Source: Scatomorpha merdavium
GTDB taxonomy: Bacteria > Bacillota > Clostridia > Oscillospirales > Oscillospiraceae
DNA length: 43,662 nt
Direction: 5' to 3'
Assembly: GCA_018711415.1 (NCBI GenBank)
Contig: DVIJ01000106.1
Coordinates: 1 to 43,662 of the forward strand
Below the pieces are notes generated by a model. That model searched no databases, had not been told where the DNA came from, and saw only the letters and a list, made by a program, of their open reading frames with translations. The translations under genes were made by a program, and so were the position numbers. Below, one piece after another: positions 1-8,697 of the stretch. Positions within the stretch are counted from its first letter, which is position 1, and each line of letters starts with the position of its first letter.

Positions 1-1
1 C

Positions 2-352
2 GGCGGCCGCGTGAGCAAAACCGCCGCAGCCTTCGGAACCGCCCTCAATATTGTTCCCATAATGCATCTGGACTATGAGGGACACCTTGAGGTCTGGCAG
101 AAGGTCCGCGGAGATAAGCAGTGCTTCAAGAAGGTGCTGAAGGACATACAGGAGCTGGTGGAGGACGCCGGCAACCAAACCCTGATCGTTTCCGAGGCTG
201 ACGCTCCGGAAAAGGCACGCGAGTACGGCGCGGCCCTGGTTGAGACCTGCGGCTTCCGGGATGTGTTCTATACGCACATTGGTCCCATTATCGGCGCCCA
301 CACCGGTCCCGGACTCATCTCCATATTTTTTGTCGGCAAGGAACGCGTCTGA
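2..352 (+). CDS. DegV family protein, C-terminal part (5' cut by window)
   Basis: This is the last 117 or so codons of a DegV-family fatty-acid-binding protein; the reading frame is open to the left edge, so the start lies outside. The visible part begins with the GGRVSKTAAAFGTAL stretch typical of the family's second domain and includes the conserved PI..LDYEG segment and the late IGPIIGAHTGPG motif that lines the lipid pocket. DegV/FakB proteins bind acyl chains and can present them to a fatty-acid kinase; whether this copy does so cannot be told. The next gene follows after 40 bases on the same strand. Confidence 0.88.
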   Translation, partial: GGRVSKTAAAFGTALNIVPIMHLDYEGHLEVWQKVRGDKQCFKKVLKDIQELVEDAGNQTLIVSEADAPEKAREYGAALVETCGFRDVFYTHIGPIIGAHTGPGLISIFFVGKERV

Positions 353-392
353 ACGGGAACATTTTCGCCGCGTTTGAAGTCTCAGCAGGGCT

Positions 393-1586
393 ATGAATGC
401 TGCAAAGAAATTTACGCTTATTCTGATATTTACGATAGCCGTGGCTGCGTTGGGCTGCCTTTTGCTTTTCCGCATGACAGCGGAGGCAGGCCCGCAGCAC
501 ACGGCTGAGCCTGCTGCGTCTGCGTCGCCCTCGCCAAGCCCCAGTCCGGAGCCGACGCCCAGCCCCACACCGGAGCCGACGCCCGAACCGACCCCTGAGC
601 CCACGCCGGAGTATTTCACTGTTTCCATGGTGGGTGACTGCACTCTCAGCTCCTCTCAGTATAACTCCCACTTTGAAGATACGCTGAAGGGAGATATGAG
701 CTGGCCCTTTTCCGGTACGCTGCAGTATTTTGAGGACGACTATCTGACGATAGCAAACCTTGAATGCAGTCTTTCGGAAGAAAAGCTCACCGGCAGCACG
801 ACCTTCCAGTTCTGCGGCGCTGCGGAGAACGCTCAGATACTTGTGGAGGGCAGCGTGGACTTTGTCACGCTCGCCAACAACCACACGCTGGACTTCGGAG
901 AGACCGGGCTTGAGAACACTAAGAAGTCACTGGACGCCGTCGGCGTACCCTACGCCGGCCCCAATGAGAGTTACGTTTATTCAAGGGACGACGGCATAGT
1001 CGTCGGCCTTTACGCTGCACGCTGGCTGGCGGGTGAGGCAGAGATCCGCGCCGGCGTCTCCGCTCTGGCGGAGCGCGAGGATATAGACCTCGTCATCTGC
1101 CTCATGCACTGGGGCTTGGAGGGCAGCTACCGCGTGACGGAAAGCCAGAAGCAGCTGGGCCGTGCCGCCATAGACGCGGGCGCGGACATTGTCTACGGCT
1201 CGCACCCGCACGTGCTCCAGCAGATAGACGAATATAACGGCGGCTATATCGTAAACAGCCTGGGCAACTGGTCCTTCGGCGGCAACACCGCACCCAGGGA
1301 CAGGGATACCGCCATAGTGCAGTTCACAGTAAAGCGCGACGTGGACGGCTCCGTGAGCGTGGAGGGTTGGGAAGCCATACCGTGCTGCCTCTCCAGTACG
1401 CCCGGCGTGAACGACTACCGGCCTGAACCCTATGCCGAGGGCAGCGAGGAGTATGAAAGGACGATGTCCAAGCTCCTCGGCAGCTTCTCCGGCCCGGACC
1501 TTGTCGTGGACTACTCCGATTACCACAAGGACGAGGCCTCCGAAACCTCCTCCCAGCCTGAACAAGATGTGTCACAACAGCAATAG
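393..1586 (+). CDS. CapA-family (PGA_cap) metallophosphoesterase-like protein, membrane anchored
   Basis: The 397-residue protein has an N-terminal membrane anchor (residues 7-27), a Pro/Thr/Glu/Ser-rich linker of PTPEP repeats (about 44-73), then a CapA/PGA_cap domain of the metallophosphoesterase-like fold: GD at 81-82, NLE 122-124, ANNH 161-164, MHWG around 238-241, GSHPH 269-273 and SLGNW 289-293. Family members are associated with poly-gamma-glutamate capsule systems, but stand-alone copies like this one are common in Clostridia and their substrate is unknown; no capB or capC lies beside it. The predicted catalytic domain lies outside the membrane. The ribosome binding site is weak (CAGGG). 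A strong hairpin terminator follows. Confidence 0.88.
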   Translation: MNAAKKFTLILIFTIAVAALGCLLLFRMTAEAGPQHTAEPAASASPSPSPSPEPTPSPTPEPTPEPTPEPTPEYFTVSMVGDCTLSSSQYNSHFEDTLKGDMSWPFSGTLQYFEDDYLTIANLECSLSEEKLTGSTTFQFCGAAENAQILVEGSVDFVTLANNHTLDFGETGLENTKKSLDAVGVPYAGPNESYVYSRDDGIVVGLYAARWLAGEAEIRAGVSALAEREDIDLVICLMHWGLEGSYRVTESQKQLGRAAIDAGADIVYGSHPHVLQQIDEYNGGYIVNSLGNWSFGGNTAPRDRDTAIVQFTVKRDVDGSVSVEGWEAIPCCLSSTPGVNDYRPEPYAEGSEEYERTMSKLLGSFSGPDLVVDYSDYHKDEASETSSQPEQDVSQQQ

Positions 1587-1595
1587 AATAAACAG

Positions 1596-1626
1596 AGCCG
1601 GAGCCCCTCGGGGCTCCGGCTTTTTC
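1596..1626. terminator. Bidirectional hairpin terminator between converging genes
   Basis: A 10-12 bp GC-rich stem (AGCCGGAGCCCC and its complement, tip CTCG) is followed by TTTTT on the plus strand and by a T-rich stretch (CTGTTTATT) on the minus strand. It sits between the CapA gene and the converging S9 peptidase gene, whose stop codon overlaps the T tract. Confidence 0.85.
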
Positions 1627-3610
1627 AGGCTTTGAGGTATTTTTCCATCCACTCCGTTATCTCTCTTAGCCTTCTCATCCTGTTCTTCGGCTTTCCGGAG
1701 CGGGAGAGCTCGTGATTCTCACCCTTGAAAATGCACATACGGCTCTCCACGCCACGGTATCTGAGCGCGTAAAACATCTGGATGCCCTCTGAGATCGGGC
1801 AGCGGTAGTCCTCGTCCGAGTGGATAAACAGCGTCGGCGTCGTCACTCTGTCCGCGTACTTGAGCGGGGACTGAGCCCAGATCCTCTCCAGGCCCGTCCA
1901 GGGTTCGCCGCCCACCTGGTCCTGGGCGAAGTACCAGCCGATGTCCGAGCTGTTGTGGAAACTTATCCAGTTCGAAATGCTCCGCTGGCTCGCGGCACAT
2001 TTGAAGCGGTCCGTGTGGCCGATTATCCAGTTTGTCATAAAACCGCCGTAGCTGCCGCCCGTGACGCCGAGCCTTTCCGGGTCTATGAAGTCGCAGTTTT
2101 CCAGCGCGGTATCCACAAAGAGCATGAGGTCCGCGAAGTCCTGCTCTCCGTAACGTCCACGTATGTCCGCGAACTCGTCGCCGCCGCCGTCACCGCCCGT
2201 GGGGTTGCAGAACAAGACGGCAAAACCCCTTGAGGCCCAGAGCTGCATCTCGTGGAAATAACAGCTGCCGTAGACCGTCTTTGGCCCGCCGTGTATGTCC
2301 AGGATGGCGGGGTGTTTTTTGCCCGACTCCATGTCTACGGGCTTTATGACCCAGCCCTCTATCATGCGGCCCTCGGAATTAACAAAGCTCAGGGGTTCCG
2401 GGGCTGAGTAGGCGTACTCCGCGCAGATGGCGGCGTTGAAGTCCGTGAGGACGGTCTCGGCGCCGTCGGGGGCTATGTACATGAGTTCGCAGCCGGAGTT
2501 CCCGCGCATGGCCGAAACGGCGAAGCCCTCACGCCACAGGCAGGCGCTGACGATATTGAGGCCCGGCTTCGCGTGGTTTTTGACCTCGCCCGCCGCCTCA
2601 TCGATCGAGATGAGCTGAGTCGAACTGCCCTGGGTGTCCAGGAAGAAGAGCTTGCCGTCCCGCTCGCGCTCTTTGCCGGAAAAACCGCCCTCGGCCTTCA
2701 CGTCGCTGCCGACGCTGTTGCCGAAGCAGTGCATTCCGTCGCCCAGGAGGAGCCGCCAGGCTCCGTTTTCGCGCAGGTACAGCTTCGGGTTCTCGTTTAT
2801 TCCGTATTTGTCCATCGTGTTCACCAGGGCCGCGGCGCGTCCGCCGCCGAGCGGCAGGGACCAGTAGTGCTGTGCGCCCTCCCGCACCGTGATATTCTCG
2901 GACTCAAGCGTTGCGGTGTCGAGCGAATATAGCCGGTTGCCCAGAGGCATACTGCCCGTCCAGTCCGTGCAGGCATAATAGAGCCTGTCCCCCTCGGGAG
3001 AGAGGCCGCCCAGCTCCACGTCTGAATTCTCACCGGTGAGGAATCGGTATTCGCCCTTCTCATATATGCCGAGACGGCTGCGCTTGCCGCTCACAAAGCC
3101 CCGGCCGTTGAACCAGAATGGCAGCTCGTCTATTGCGCGGCAGTCGTCGGCCTTCAGCAACTCGGCGGCCTTTTTCACGTCACCGCCGGCCTCTTTCAGA
3201 GCCGCGTCCCACTCGCGCGAGCAGGAGGCCGTGAAGATGAACCTGTCCCCACCCAGGAACTCGACTGCCTCAAGGCTCAGGCCGAGCCTGCAGAGCTCGC
3301 GGGCCTCGCCGCCGTCGTAGGGCAGGATGTTGAGTACCGTCAGGGGTTCTCCGGCCTCGGCGCGCTCCCTGTCCCGCTTCTCCCGCAGGGCGGAAAACAC
3401 CACGCCATCGTCCGTCAGCCAGAAGCCGGATACGTCGCCGGCGGAAGTCAGCCGCCTGGCGGCGCCATCCTTCCAGACCCACAGGTCGGACCGGTAGCGG
3501 TTCTCCTCCAGGTCCGCGCGCTTTACGCAGAAATACAGCTCGTCCCCCCGCGCCTTGGGCGAATGCGGCATCAGGAAGCGGGCAAAGTGCTCATAGTCCA
3601 CTTTTTTCAA
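1625..3610 (-). CDS. S9 family prolyl oligopeptidase-type serine peptidase
   Basis: The 661-residue protein has an N-terminal beta-propeller-like half (about 1-400, TolB/WD40-like repeats) and a C-terminal alpha/beta hydrolase domain (about 420-661). The nucleophile is in GGSYGG (Ser520); the acid is the Asp601 of HSDEDYRCP and the base His633 of ENHELSR, the classical S9 order Ser-Asp-His. Such enzymes (acylaminoacyl/dipeptidyl peptidase-like) cut short peptides; no signal peptide is seen, so it should act in the cytoplasm. The start is TTG at 3610, sharing bases with the TGA of the VanZ-like gene (TTGA overlap), with GGGGATAG upstream; no better start exists. It is the last gene of a six-gene operon. 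Confidence 0.9.
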   Translation of the reverse strand: MKKVDYEHFARFLMPHSPKARGDELYFCVKRADLEENRYRSDLWVWKDGAARRLTSAGDVSGFWLTDDGVVFSALREKRDRERAEAGEPLTVLNILPYDGGEARELCRLGLSLEAVEFLGGDRFIFTASCSREWDAALKEAGGDVKKAAELLKADDCRAIDELPFWFNGRGFVSGKRSRLGIYEKGEYRFLTGENSDVELGGLSPEGDRLYYACTDWTGSMPLGNRLYSLDTATLESENITVREGAQHYWSLPLGGGRAAALVNTMDKYGINENPKLYLRENGAWRLLLGDGMHCFGNSVGSDVKAEGGFSGKERERDGKLFFLDTQGSSTQLISIDEAAGEVKNHAKPGLNIVSACLWREGFAVSAMRGNSGCELMYIAPDGAETVLTDFNAAICAEYAYSAPEPLSFVNSEGRMIEGWVIKPVDMESGKKHPAILDIHGGPKTVYGSCYFHEMQLWASRGFAVLFCNPTGGDGGGDEFADIRGRYGEQDFADLMLFVDTALENCDFIDPERLGVTGGSYGGFMTNWIIGHTDRFKCAASQRSISNWISFHNSSDIGWYFAQDQVGGEPWTGLERIWAQSPLKYADRVTTPTLFIHSDEDYRCPISEGIQMFYALRYRGVESRMCIFKGENHELSRSGKPKNRMRRLREITEWMEKYLKA

Positions 3611-4101
3611 TTCTCTCTATCCCCTTTGTCCAGCAGTTTGACGGCGAGCAGGCCGAAGGGAAAGCCTATCGACACGCCGCAGAGGTTCAAAATGAGGTCG
3701 TCCACATCCGCCGAACCGACGAGCAGCAGCGCCTGCGCCGTTTCGACGAGGGCGATGGTCAGGGCGCAGACGAGCAGGAAACGCCAAAACCGCCGCAGCT
3801 TCCTCATGAGCAGCGGCAGAAATACGCCCAGCGGCACAAACATGGCGACGTTGCCCGCCAGGTTGACAAAGGCATGGCGCGCAAGATAGCCCTCCTTTGT
3901 CGAGAGCGTCTCCAGGAATTCCGCTATTGTGTGGAAAGGCCGGAGATTGACGCTCCAGCTCACCCATTTCCAATACTCTCCGTGTCCGATGAAGTAGCTC
4001 ATCATCTCCGGCTGACGCCCGCGTATGAAGAGCAGCCAGAGCATGATAAGGCCGTAGAGCGCGAACAGCGCCCAGGCCGCTGCCTTTACGCCGCGCCTCA
4101 T
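3607..4101 (-). CDS. VanZ-like membrane protein
   Basis: The 164-residue protein has about four membrane segments and the family's signature stretches: NLRPFHTI (52-59), NLAGNVAMFVPLG (80-92), ETAQ (120-123) and DVDDLILNLCG (132-142). VanZ-like proteins are found across Firmicutes; VanZ itself gives low-level teicoplanin resistance, but the biochemical role is unknown and there is no van cluster here. I chose the ATG at 4101, which overlaps the stop of the HAD gene (ATGA); a longer in-frame start lies inside that gene and would add 12 residues not typical of the family. Confidence 0.85.
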   Translation of the reverse strand: MRRGVKAAAWALFALYGLIMLWLLFIRGRQPEMMSYFIGHGEYWKWVSWSVNLRPFHTIAEFLETLSTKEGYLARHAFVNLAGNVAMFVPLGVFLPLLMRKLRRFWRFLLVCALTIALVETAQALLLVGSADVDDLILNLCGVSIGFPFGLLAVKLLDKGDREN

Positions 4102-4679
4102 GACCGGAGGCTCCGCTCGGGCCAAGGCTCGAGGCACTGGCCCTTCACGATAAAGGCCCGCTCCGCGAGCCGGGCCAGCGGCGTATCCGAAAGGGAGTCA
4201 GAATAGAACTCCGCTATCTCCAGCCCGGGGTACTCACGCCGGAGCCGCCGGACCTTTTCCTCACCGTGGTTGTTCTCGCCCAGGGTCCAGCCGCTGTAGC
4301 GGTCCACGCGCGAGGCCATGAGCCGGAAACCCAGCTGCTCCGCGACGGGTCGGAGCAAAAACTCGGGCGAAGCCGAGGATACGACGTCGCTCTCCCGCCT
4401 GCGCGCGAGATACCAGGCATTCACGTCTCGAATGTGCTCCTTCCAAAAGCGCTCCACCTCGGCATCTATGTCCGGAACACAGGTGAGGAAGCGGTAGAAC
4501 AGCTCCTTCGCCCGGGTCTTGGAGGCCAGCCTCAGCGGCACCCCCGCCGCAAGCGGGAGCGCGCCCAGCGCCGGGTATATGGCCCTGGGATAGCGCCGCA
4601 GGCAGTGCCGGAAAAATGCCGTGGTGCTGTCGTAAGGCAGTATGGTTTTGTCAAAGTCGTAGACGTTTACCTTTTCCAT
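4098..4679 (-). CDS. HAD-superfamily phosphatase (HAD-IB/PSPase-like)
   Basis: The 193-residue protein starts MEKVNVYDFDKTI, with the HAD nucleophile Asp in motif I (DFDKT, residues 8-12); motif II is the SSASPEFLL serine and motif III/IV the late acidic pair in YSDSLSDTPL. The helical cap between motifs I and II fits the HAD-IB group, which contains phosphoserine phosphatase-like enzymes; the substrate is not known. The ATG at 4679 follows the YdcF stop by one base and gives a start directly before the catalytic motif; a longer frame reaching upstream would add 31 unrelated residues. It sits among envelope genes, so a lipid or cell-wall phosphate substrate is possible but is only inference. 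Confidence 0.87.
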   Translation of the reverse strand: MEKVNVYDFDKTILPYDSTTAFFRHCLRRYPRAIYPALGALPLAAGVPLRLASKTRAKELFYRFLTCVPDIDAEVERFWKEHIRDVNAWYLARRRESDVVSSASPEFLLRPVAEQLGFRLMASRVDRYSGWTLGENNHGEEKVRRLRREYPGLEIAEFYSDSLSDTPLARLAERAFIVKGQCLEPWPERSLRS

Positions 4680-4680
4680 A

Positions 4681-5406
4681 TCAGGCTCCAAAAATCCGGT
4701 AGTATGTGACGGCAAAGGCCTCGCGGATGAAATAGTTGAGCATGAGCGTAGGCCATGTGGTATGCCCGGCAACTCCCCAGGCCTCGACCCCCAGTTCCTC
4801 TGCCATGAGCTTGGCGCGGCAGAGGTGGTACTCGCTCGTGACTATGGCGACGTTCCCGTCCGGTTCGCCGCCGGACTCGCGGATGAGCTTGAAGGAGAAT
4901 TCGAGGTTTTCCATCGTGGAGGTGGCCTTGTCCTCGACTATGATGCGCGAGGGGTCCACGCCCCGGGCCTCGAGCCAGACGGACATGGCCTCGCCCTCGG
5001 TCATCGTCTCGCCGGGGCCCTGCCCTCCGGAGACTACCGCCACGCAGTCCGGGTGGGACTCCAGCCAGTCCAGCGCGGCGTCCAGCCGGTTGCGCAGAGA
5101 AAGCGAGGGTACGTCCCCGTGCAGGCCCGCGCCGAGCACGACTATGTAGTCGCAGTCGTCCGGGGCGTCCGTCCGCGCTGCCTTGACTATGGGTATTTCG
5201 ATTATGACAAACACGGCTATGCCTATGACGAGCAGCACCGTGACGACCAGCTTCAAAACCCGCCCCGCAAAGCGGTAGATGACGATGAGCAGCGCGATGA
5301 AGGCCAGAAGCGCTGCAAAATATGTATGCCCCGTCGCCACGAAGGCAAACACGGCCGCCGCGGCGAGCAGTATGATGACAAAAACCAGCCAGAGTTTATT
5401 TTTCAT
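4681..5406 (-). CDS. YdcF/SanA/ElyC-type (DUF218) membrane protein
   Basis: The 241-residue protein has three N-terminal membrane segments (about 5-25, 29-45, 51-72) and then the DUF218 domain, recognised by YIVVLGAG, VVSGGQG, EDKATSTMENL, TSEYHLCRA and the late REAFA. ElyC and SanA, the best known relatives, affect envelope integrity and peptidoglycan or lipid-carrier recycling; the exact reaction is unsettled. Its ATG lies 11 bases inside the end of the ABC-F gene, so translation is probably coupled, and the HAD phosphatase gene begins one base after its stop. The catalytic-like domain would face the outside. Confidence 0.9.
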   Translation of the reverse strand: MKNKLWLVFVIILLAAAAVFAFVATGHTYFAALLAFIALLIVIYRFAGRVLKLVVTVLLVIGIAVFVIIEIPIVKAARTDAPDDCDYIVVLGAGLHGDVPSLSLRNRLDAALDWLESHPDCVAVVSGGQGPGETMTEGEAMSVWLEARGVDPSRIIVEDKATSTMENLEFSFKLIRESGGEPDGNVAIVTSEYHLCRAKLMAEELGVEAWGVAGHTTWPTLMLNYFIREAFAVTYYRIFGA

Positions 5407-7276
5407 CCTGTAGTTCCTCCCATCTGGAGTAGAGCGCGTCCAGTTCGGAGTCGAGTCGCGCCTTTTCTTCCTCCAGTTCCATTAGACGCTGGTAATCCGA
5501 GGCGTGTTCCCCCTCTTCGCGCTCAATCTCCTTGAGACGGGATTCGATTTTTTCTATCTCTCTCTCGCAGCGGCGGGCTTCCTTTTCCCTTTCGGGCGTG
5601 CCTTTTTTCCGCTGCGGCTTTTTCTCCGGCTTGGGCGCCGCGGCCCTAGCCGCCTGGGCGATGGCCTCCTGACGGGCGCGGTATTCGCGGAACTCCCGGA
5701 AGCTGCCCCGGAAGTCCGTCAGCTCGCCGTTTTCCAGGCTCCAGATGCGAGTGGCGAATTTCTCTATGAAATACCTGTCGTGCGAGACGAAGAGCAGGGT
5801 CTCGGAGTAGCCCTCCAGCGCGTCCTCCATCCACTCGCGGGAGGCGAGGTCGAGGTGGTTCGTCGGCTCGTCCAGGATGAGCAGGTTCAAGTCCCCGCGC
5901 ATGAGCATACACAGCCGCAGCCGGCTCTGTTCCCCGCCTGAGAGCGTGCCTACCGCCTTGAGCGCGTCCTCGCCCGAAAAGCCGAAGGCGCCCAGCGAGT
6001 CCCGCGCCTCCTGGGGCGAGCACTTGCACTCGTATATCAGCGTGTCCACGGCGGAGCGCTCCGGCTCCTCAAAGCGGACGTGCTGCGGCAGATAGGCGCA
6101 CTTCACCGCAGGACCTCGCCGGACCCAGCCGGAATCCGGCTCCTCCTCGCCAACTATGAGCTTCACGAGAGTCGTCTTTCCGCTGCCGTTTTCGCCTATG
6201 ACGGCTATCCTCTCGCCGCCCGTGACCTCCAGGCTGAGGTCGTGGAAGAGCCGCCGTCCCTCGTAGCCCTTGGTCAGCCCGTCCATGGCAAGGGCCTCGT
6301 CGCCCCGGAACTCGCGCTCCTTGAAGGTCGCGTGCAGGCGCTTTTCAGTCTTGGGCTTTTCGGTCTGGCTGAGCTTTTCTATCCGCTTTTCCATCGAAAA
6401 GGCCCGCTTGTGGAGCTTGTCGTTGCCCATGAAGGCCCAGAGATGCAGCTTCGCCGCCGCGGCCTCCAGCTGGGCGATCTTCGCCTGGTCCTTTTCGTAC
6501 TTCTTGAGCTTCTCCTCAAAGCGGCGCTGCCGCTCCACGGTGTAGAAGCTGTAGTTGCCGGAATAGAGCTCGGCCTTCCCCTCGCTTATCTCAACGCAGC
6601 GTTGCGCTACCACGTCCAGGAAATACCTGTCGTGGCTTATCGCCAGCACCGTGCCGTTAAAATGCAGGACGTAGTCCTCCAGCCACTCCGTGGCGCGCAT
6701 GTCCAGGTGGTTCGTTGGCTCGTCCAACAGGAGGATATCCGTGTCCTCCAGTATGAGCCTGGCGAGGTTTACGCGGGTCTTTTCCCCACCGGAAAGCAGG
6801 TCGAATTCCCGTTGCCTAAGCTCCATGGGTATGTCCAGGCCGTTGGCGACGCGGTTGCGCTCCCTGTCCATATCGTAGCCGCCCAGGCGGCGGAAATCAT
6901 CCGCGAGCCGGTCATACTCCGAGAGCAGCGTCGAGCTGCCGTCCGTGGCCATGAGGCTCTCAAGCTCCTCCATGCGCGCTGCCATGGCGCGCAGGCGGCT
7001 GTGCGCCTCGCGCAGCACGTCCTCCGTTGTCCAGCCCTTGGGATAGACAGGTATCTGGCTTATTAGGCCGATTCTCCGACCCCGACGCACCGCCGCCGTA
7101 CCCTCGTCCGGCTCAAGCTCGCCGGAGAGAATGCGAAAGAGAGTCGTCTTGCCACAGCCGTTCGCGCCAAGTATGCCCACGCGCTCCCCCGCCGCGACCT
7201 CGAACGTCAGGCCGTCCAGGACCTGATGGCCAACTTCAAAGGATTTTTTCAGGTTTTGTATGCTTATGTCTGTCAT
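5396..7276 (-). CDS. ABC-F family ATPase (ribosome-associated translation factor type)
   Basis: The 626-residue protein has two ATP-binding cassettes and no membrane segments. The first has Walker A GANGCGKTT (37-45), signature LSGGE (161-165) and Walker B LLLDEPTNHLD; the second has GENGSGKTT (361-369), LSGGE (445-449) and LILDEPTNHLD. Between them is a charged helical linker (about 245-320) and at the end a coiled coil (about 560-626) as in Uup/YdiF. ABC-F proteins bind the ribosomal E site and relieve stalling or protect from antibiotics; this one looks like a housekeeping type rather than a defined resistance gene. Its ATG overlaps the YihY stop (ATGA). Confidence 0.93.
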   Translation of the reverse strand: MTDISIQNLKKSFEVGHQVLDGLTFEVAAGERVGILGANGCGKTTLFRILSGELEPDEGTAAVRRGRRIGLISQIPVYPKGWTTEDVLREAHSRLRAMAARMEELESLMATDGSSTLLSEYDRLADDFRRLGGYDMDRERNRVANGLDIPMELRQREFDLLSGGEKTRVNLARLILEDTDILLLDEPTNHLDMRATEWLEDYVLHFNGTVLAISHDRYFLDVVAQRCVEISEGKAELYSGNYSFYTVERQRRFEEKLKKYEKDQAKIAQLEAAAAKLHLWAFMGNDKLHKRAFSMEKRIEKLSQTEKPKTEKRLHATFKEREFRGDEALAMDGLTKGYEGRRLFHDLSLEVTGGERIAVIGENGSGKTTLVKLIVGEEEPDSGWVRRGPAVKCAYLPQHVRFEEPERSAVDTLIYECKCSPQEARDSLGAFGFSGEDALKAVGTLSGGEQSRLRLCMLMRGDLNLLILDEPTNHLDLASREWMEDALEGYSETLLFVSHDRYFIEKFATRIWSLENGELTDFRGSFREFREYRARQEAIAQAARAAAPKPEKKPQRKKGTPEREKEARRCEREIEKIESRLKEIEREEGEHASDYQRLMELEEEKARLDSELDALYSRWEELQDEK

Positions 7277-8115
7277 TTTTCAGGCCCAGCCCGTTTCATT
7301 TCTATATAGTGGTTTATAAATCCCCCCATCAGGAGGAAGTAAAAGCAGTAGAATATCCAGATCATGGCCACCATGATGGTTCCGATATATCCGTAGGCGC
7401 CGAACTTGTCGGAGAGCGAAACGTAGAAGGAAAAGATGAATGAAAACGCCGCCCAGACCACTGCGCTGAAAACAGCGCCCGGCAGCTGCCTGCGGTATTT
7501 GAGATTTTTTGCGGGCATCCATTTGTACAACAGGCTGAACACCAGCGCCAGCAGAGCCAGGATTATGAGAAATCGCAGGTGCTTTGCCAGAGTGAAGAGA
7601 AAATCGAGGGAGTGGTTTGCGGGCATGCTGTCCTCGATCATGTCCAGGATCTGCCCGCCGTAGACCATAACGAAGAAGCTGAGCAGCAGGATGAACACGA
7701 AGATGACCATATAAAAGCAGGCGCGCAGGCTGAAGCGGATATAGTCCTCCCGCCGCTCTGCGTCGTAGACGGAGTCCATCCCCCGCAGCAGCGCCTTCAT
7801 ACAGGCGGAGGCAGACCAGAGCGTCAGCAGTATGGAGACCGTCAGCGCGACTCGGCCGCCGTTGTAGATGCTGGTGACGATATAGTCCACAATCTCGTAA
7901 AGAGACTCCGGCACATAGTCCGCAACCGCCTCCAGCACGACGTCGCGCGTGAGGGGCGTGTACTGCAGCACGGACACCAGAAGCATGATGACCGGCACCA
8001 GAGACATGAAGAGGTAATAGGCGCAGGCGGCGGAATAGGTCGTTATCCTCCGGCTGCCCATGCCGCCGAAGAATTCGTCTACAGCGTCATAGATATCTCT
8101 CATGGTATCCTTCAC
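7273..8115 (-). CDS. YihY/BrkB (RBN) family integral membrane protein
   Basis: The 280-residue protein has about six membrane segments spread over its length and the family landmarks near the start (RITTYSAACAYYLFMSLVP) and in the last helices (FGAYGYIGTIMVAMIWIFYCFY). The family was once misnamed ribonuclease BN; its real function is unknown, with suggestions of transport. The start is GTG at 8115, chosen because GGGAGG lies 8 bases upstream; an ATG five codons in has no ribosome binding site. It is the first gene of a tight six-gene minus-strand operon reaching the S9 peptidase. Confidence 0.9.
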   Translation of the reverse strand: MKDTMRDIYDAVDEFFGGMGSRRITTYSAACAYYLFMSLVPVIMLLVSVLQYTPLTRDVVLEAVADYVPESLYEIVDYIVTSIYNGGRVALTVSILLTLWSASACMKALLRGMDSVYDAERREDYIRFSLRACFYMVIFVFILLLSFFVMVYGGQILDMIEDSMPANHSLDFLFTLAKHLRFLIILALLALVFSLLYKWMPAKNLKYRRQLPGAVFSAVVWAAFSFIFSFYVSLSDKFGAYGYIGTIMVAMIWIFYCFYFLLMGGFINHYIEMKRAGPEK

Positions 8116-8208
8116 AGCCTCGCCTCCCTTTCAGCACATCATTTTCTCACATACTGCCGAAAATATCAAGCCAAAGCCCTCGACAGCCTATGCGCCCCAT
8201 GATTTTAG

Positions 8209-8237
8209 TTGCCAAAACGTGAAAACTGCGTTATCCT
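8209..8237 (+). promoter_or_regulatory. Candidate sigma-A promoter for the VOC gene
   Basis: TTGCCA and TATCCT are separated by 17 bases in the 139-base divergent gap between the YihY and VOC genes. The start point would fall near 8244, so the leader would be only about 11 bases with GGAGG (8245-8249) at its very 5' end. Confidence 0.45.
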
Positions 8238-8254
8238 GTGGCTTGGAGGCGATT

Positions 8255-8629
8255 ATGATGCGTTTTACCTTTTACCACTTCAATTTCAACGTGCTGGACC
8301 TTGAGCGCAGCCTGAAATTCTACGACGAGGCCCTGGGTCTCAAGCCCGTGCGGGAAAAGTCAGCCGAGGACGGGTCATATAAGCTCATCTTCCTGGGCGA
8401 CGGCGTCACCGGTTTCCAGCTGGAGCTCACCTGGCTGCGCGACCACAAGGAGCCCTATGATCTCGGCGAGGGCGAAATACACCTCGCCATGCGCGTGGAC
8501 GATATCGCCGCCGCGCGCAAAAAGCACGAGGAAATGGGCTGCGTCTGCTTTGTAAACGAGAAGATGGGCGTTTACTTCATCGAGGACCCGGACGGTTACT
8601 GGATCGAGATACTGCCGGAGAAGAAATAA
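8255..8629 (+). CDS. VOC (glyoxalase/bleomycin resistance/dioxygenase) family protein
   Basis: The 124-residue protein is a single glyoxalase-I-like fold with the paired motif pattern: FNVLDLERSLKFYDEALGL near the start, FQLELTW and EIHLAMRVDD in the middle and FIEDPDGYWIEILP at the end. The metal-ligand positions expected of lactoylglutathione lyase (first-strand His7 region, Glu in the middle, His in HLAM and Glu in WIEI) appear to be present, so a lactoylglutathione lyase-type reaction is possible but not proven. The ATG at 8255 is preceded by GGAGG at 8245; upstream in-frame starts lack a site. It stands alone between a promoter and a terminator. Confidence 0.88.
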   Translation: MMRFTFYHFNFNVLDLERSLKFYDEALGLKPVREKSAEDGSYKLIFLGDGVTGFQLELTWLRDHKEPYDLGEGEIHLAMRVDDIAAARKKHEEMGCVCFVNEKMGVYFIEDPDGYWIEILPEKK

Positions 8630-8632
8630 CCC

Positions 8633-8660
8633 AAAGGCTCCGGAAACCGGAGCCTTTCTG
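8633..8660 (+). terminator. Hairpin terminator after the VOC gene
   Basis: An 11-bp stem AAAGGCTCCGG with AAA loop and its perfect complement is followed by TTTCTGTT. It separates the VOC gene from the ktrB promoter, which begins one base later. Confidence 0.85.
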
Positions 8661-8688
8661 TTGCATATATAAACTGGTATGCTATAAT
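8661..8688 (+). promoter_or_regulatory. Promoter of the ktrB operon (TTGCAT-16-TATAAT)
   Basis: TTGCAT at 8661-8666 and a perfect TATAAT at 8683-8688 are 16 bases apart. The -10 box ends only 9 bases before the ktrB ATG, so the transcript should begin at about 8695 and have almost no leader. Confidence 0.75.
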
Positions 8689-8697
8689 AGATAAGCT

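Noticed and set aside
547..610. Repeats in the CapA gene
   Set aside because: Pro-Thr-Glu-Pro linker repeats of a surface protein, with varied codons; ordinary for anchored proteins.
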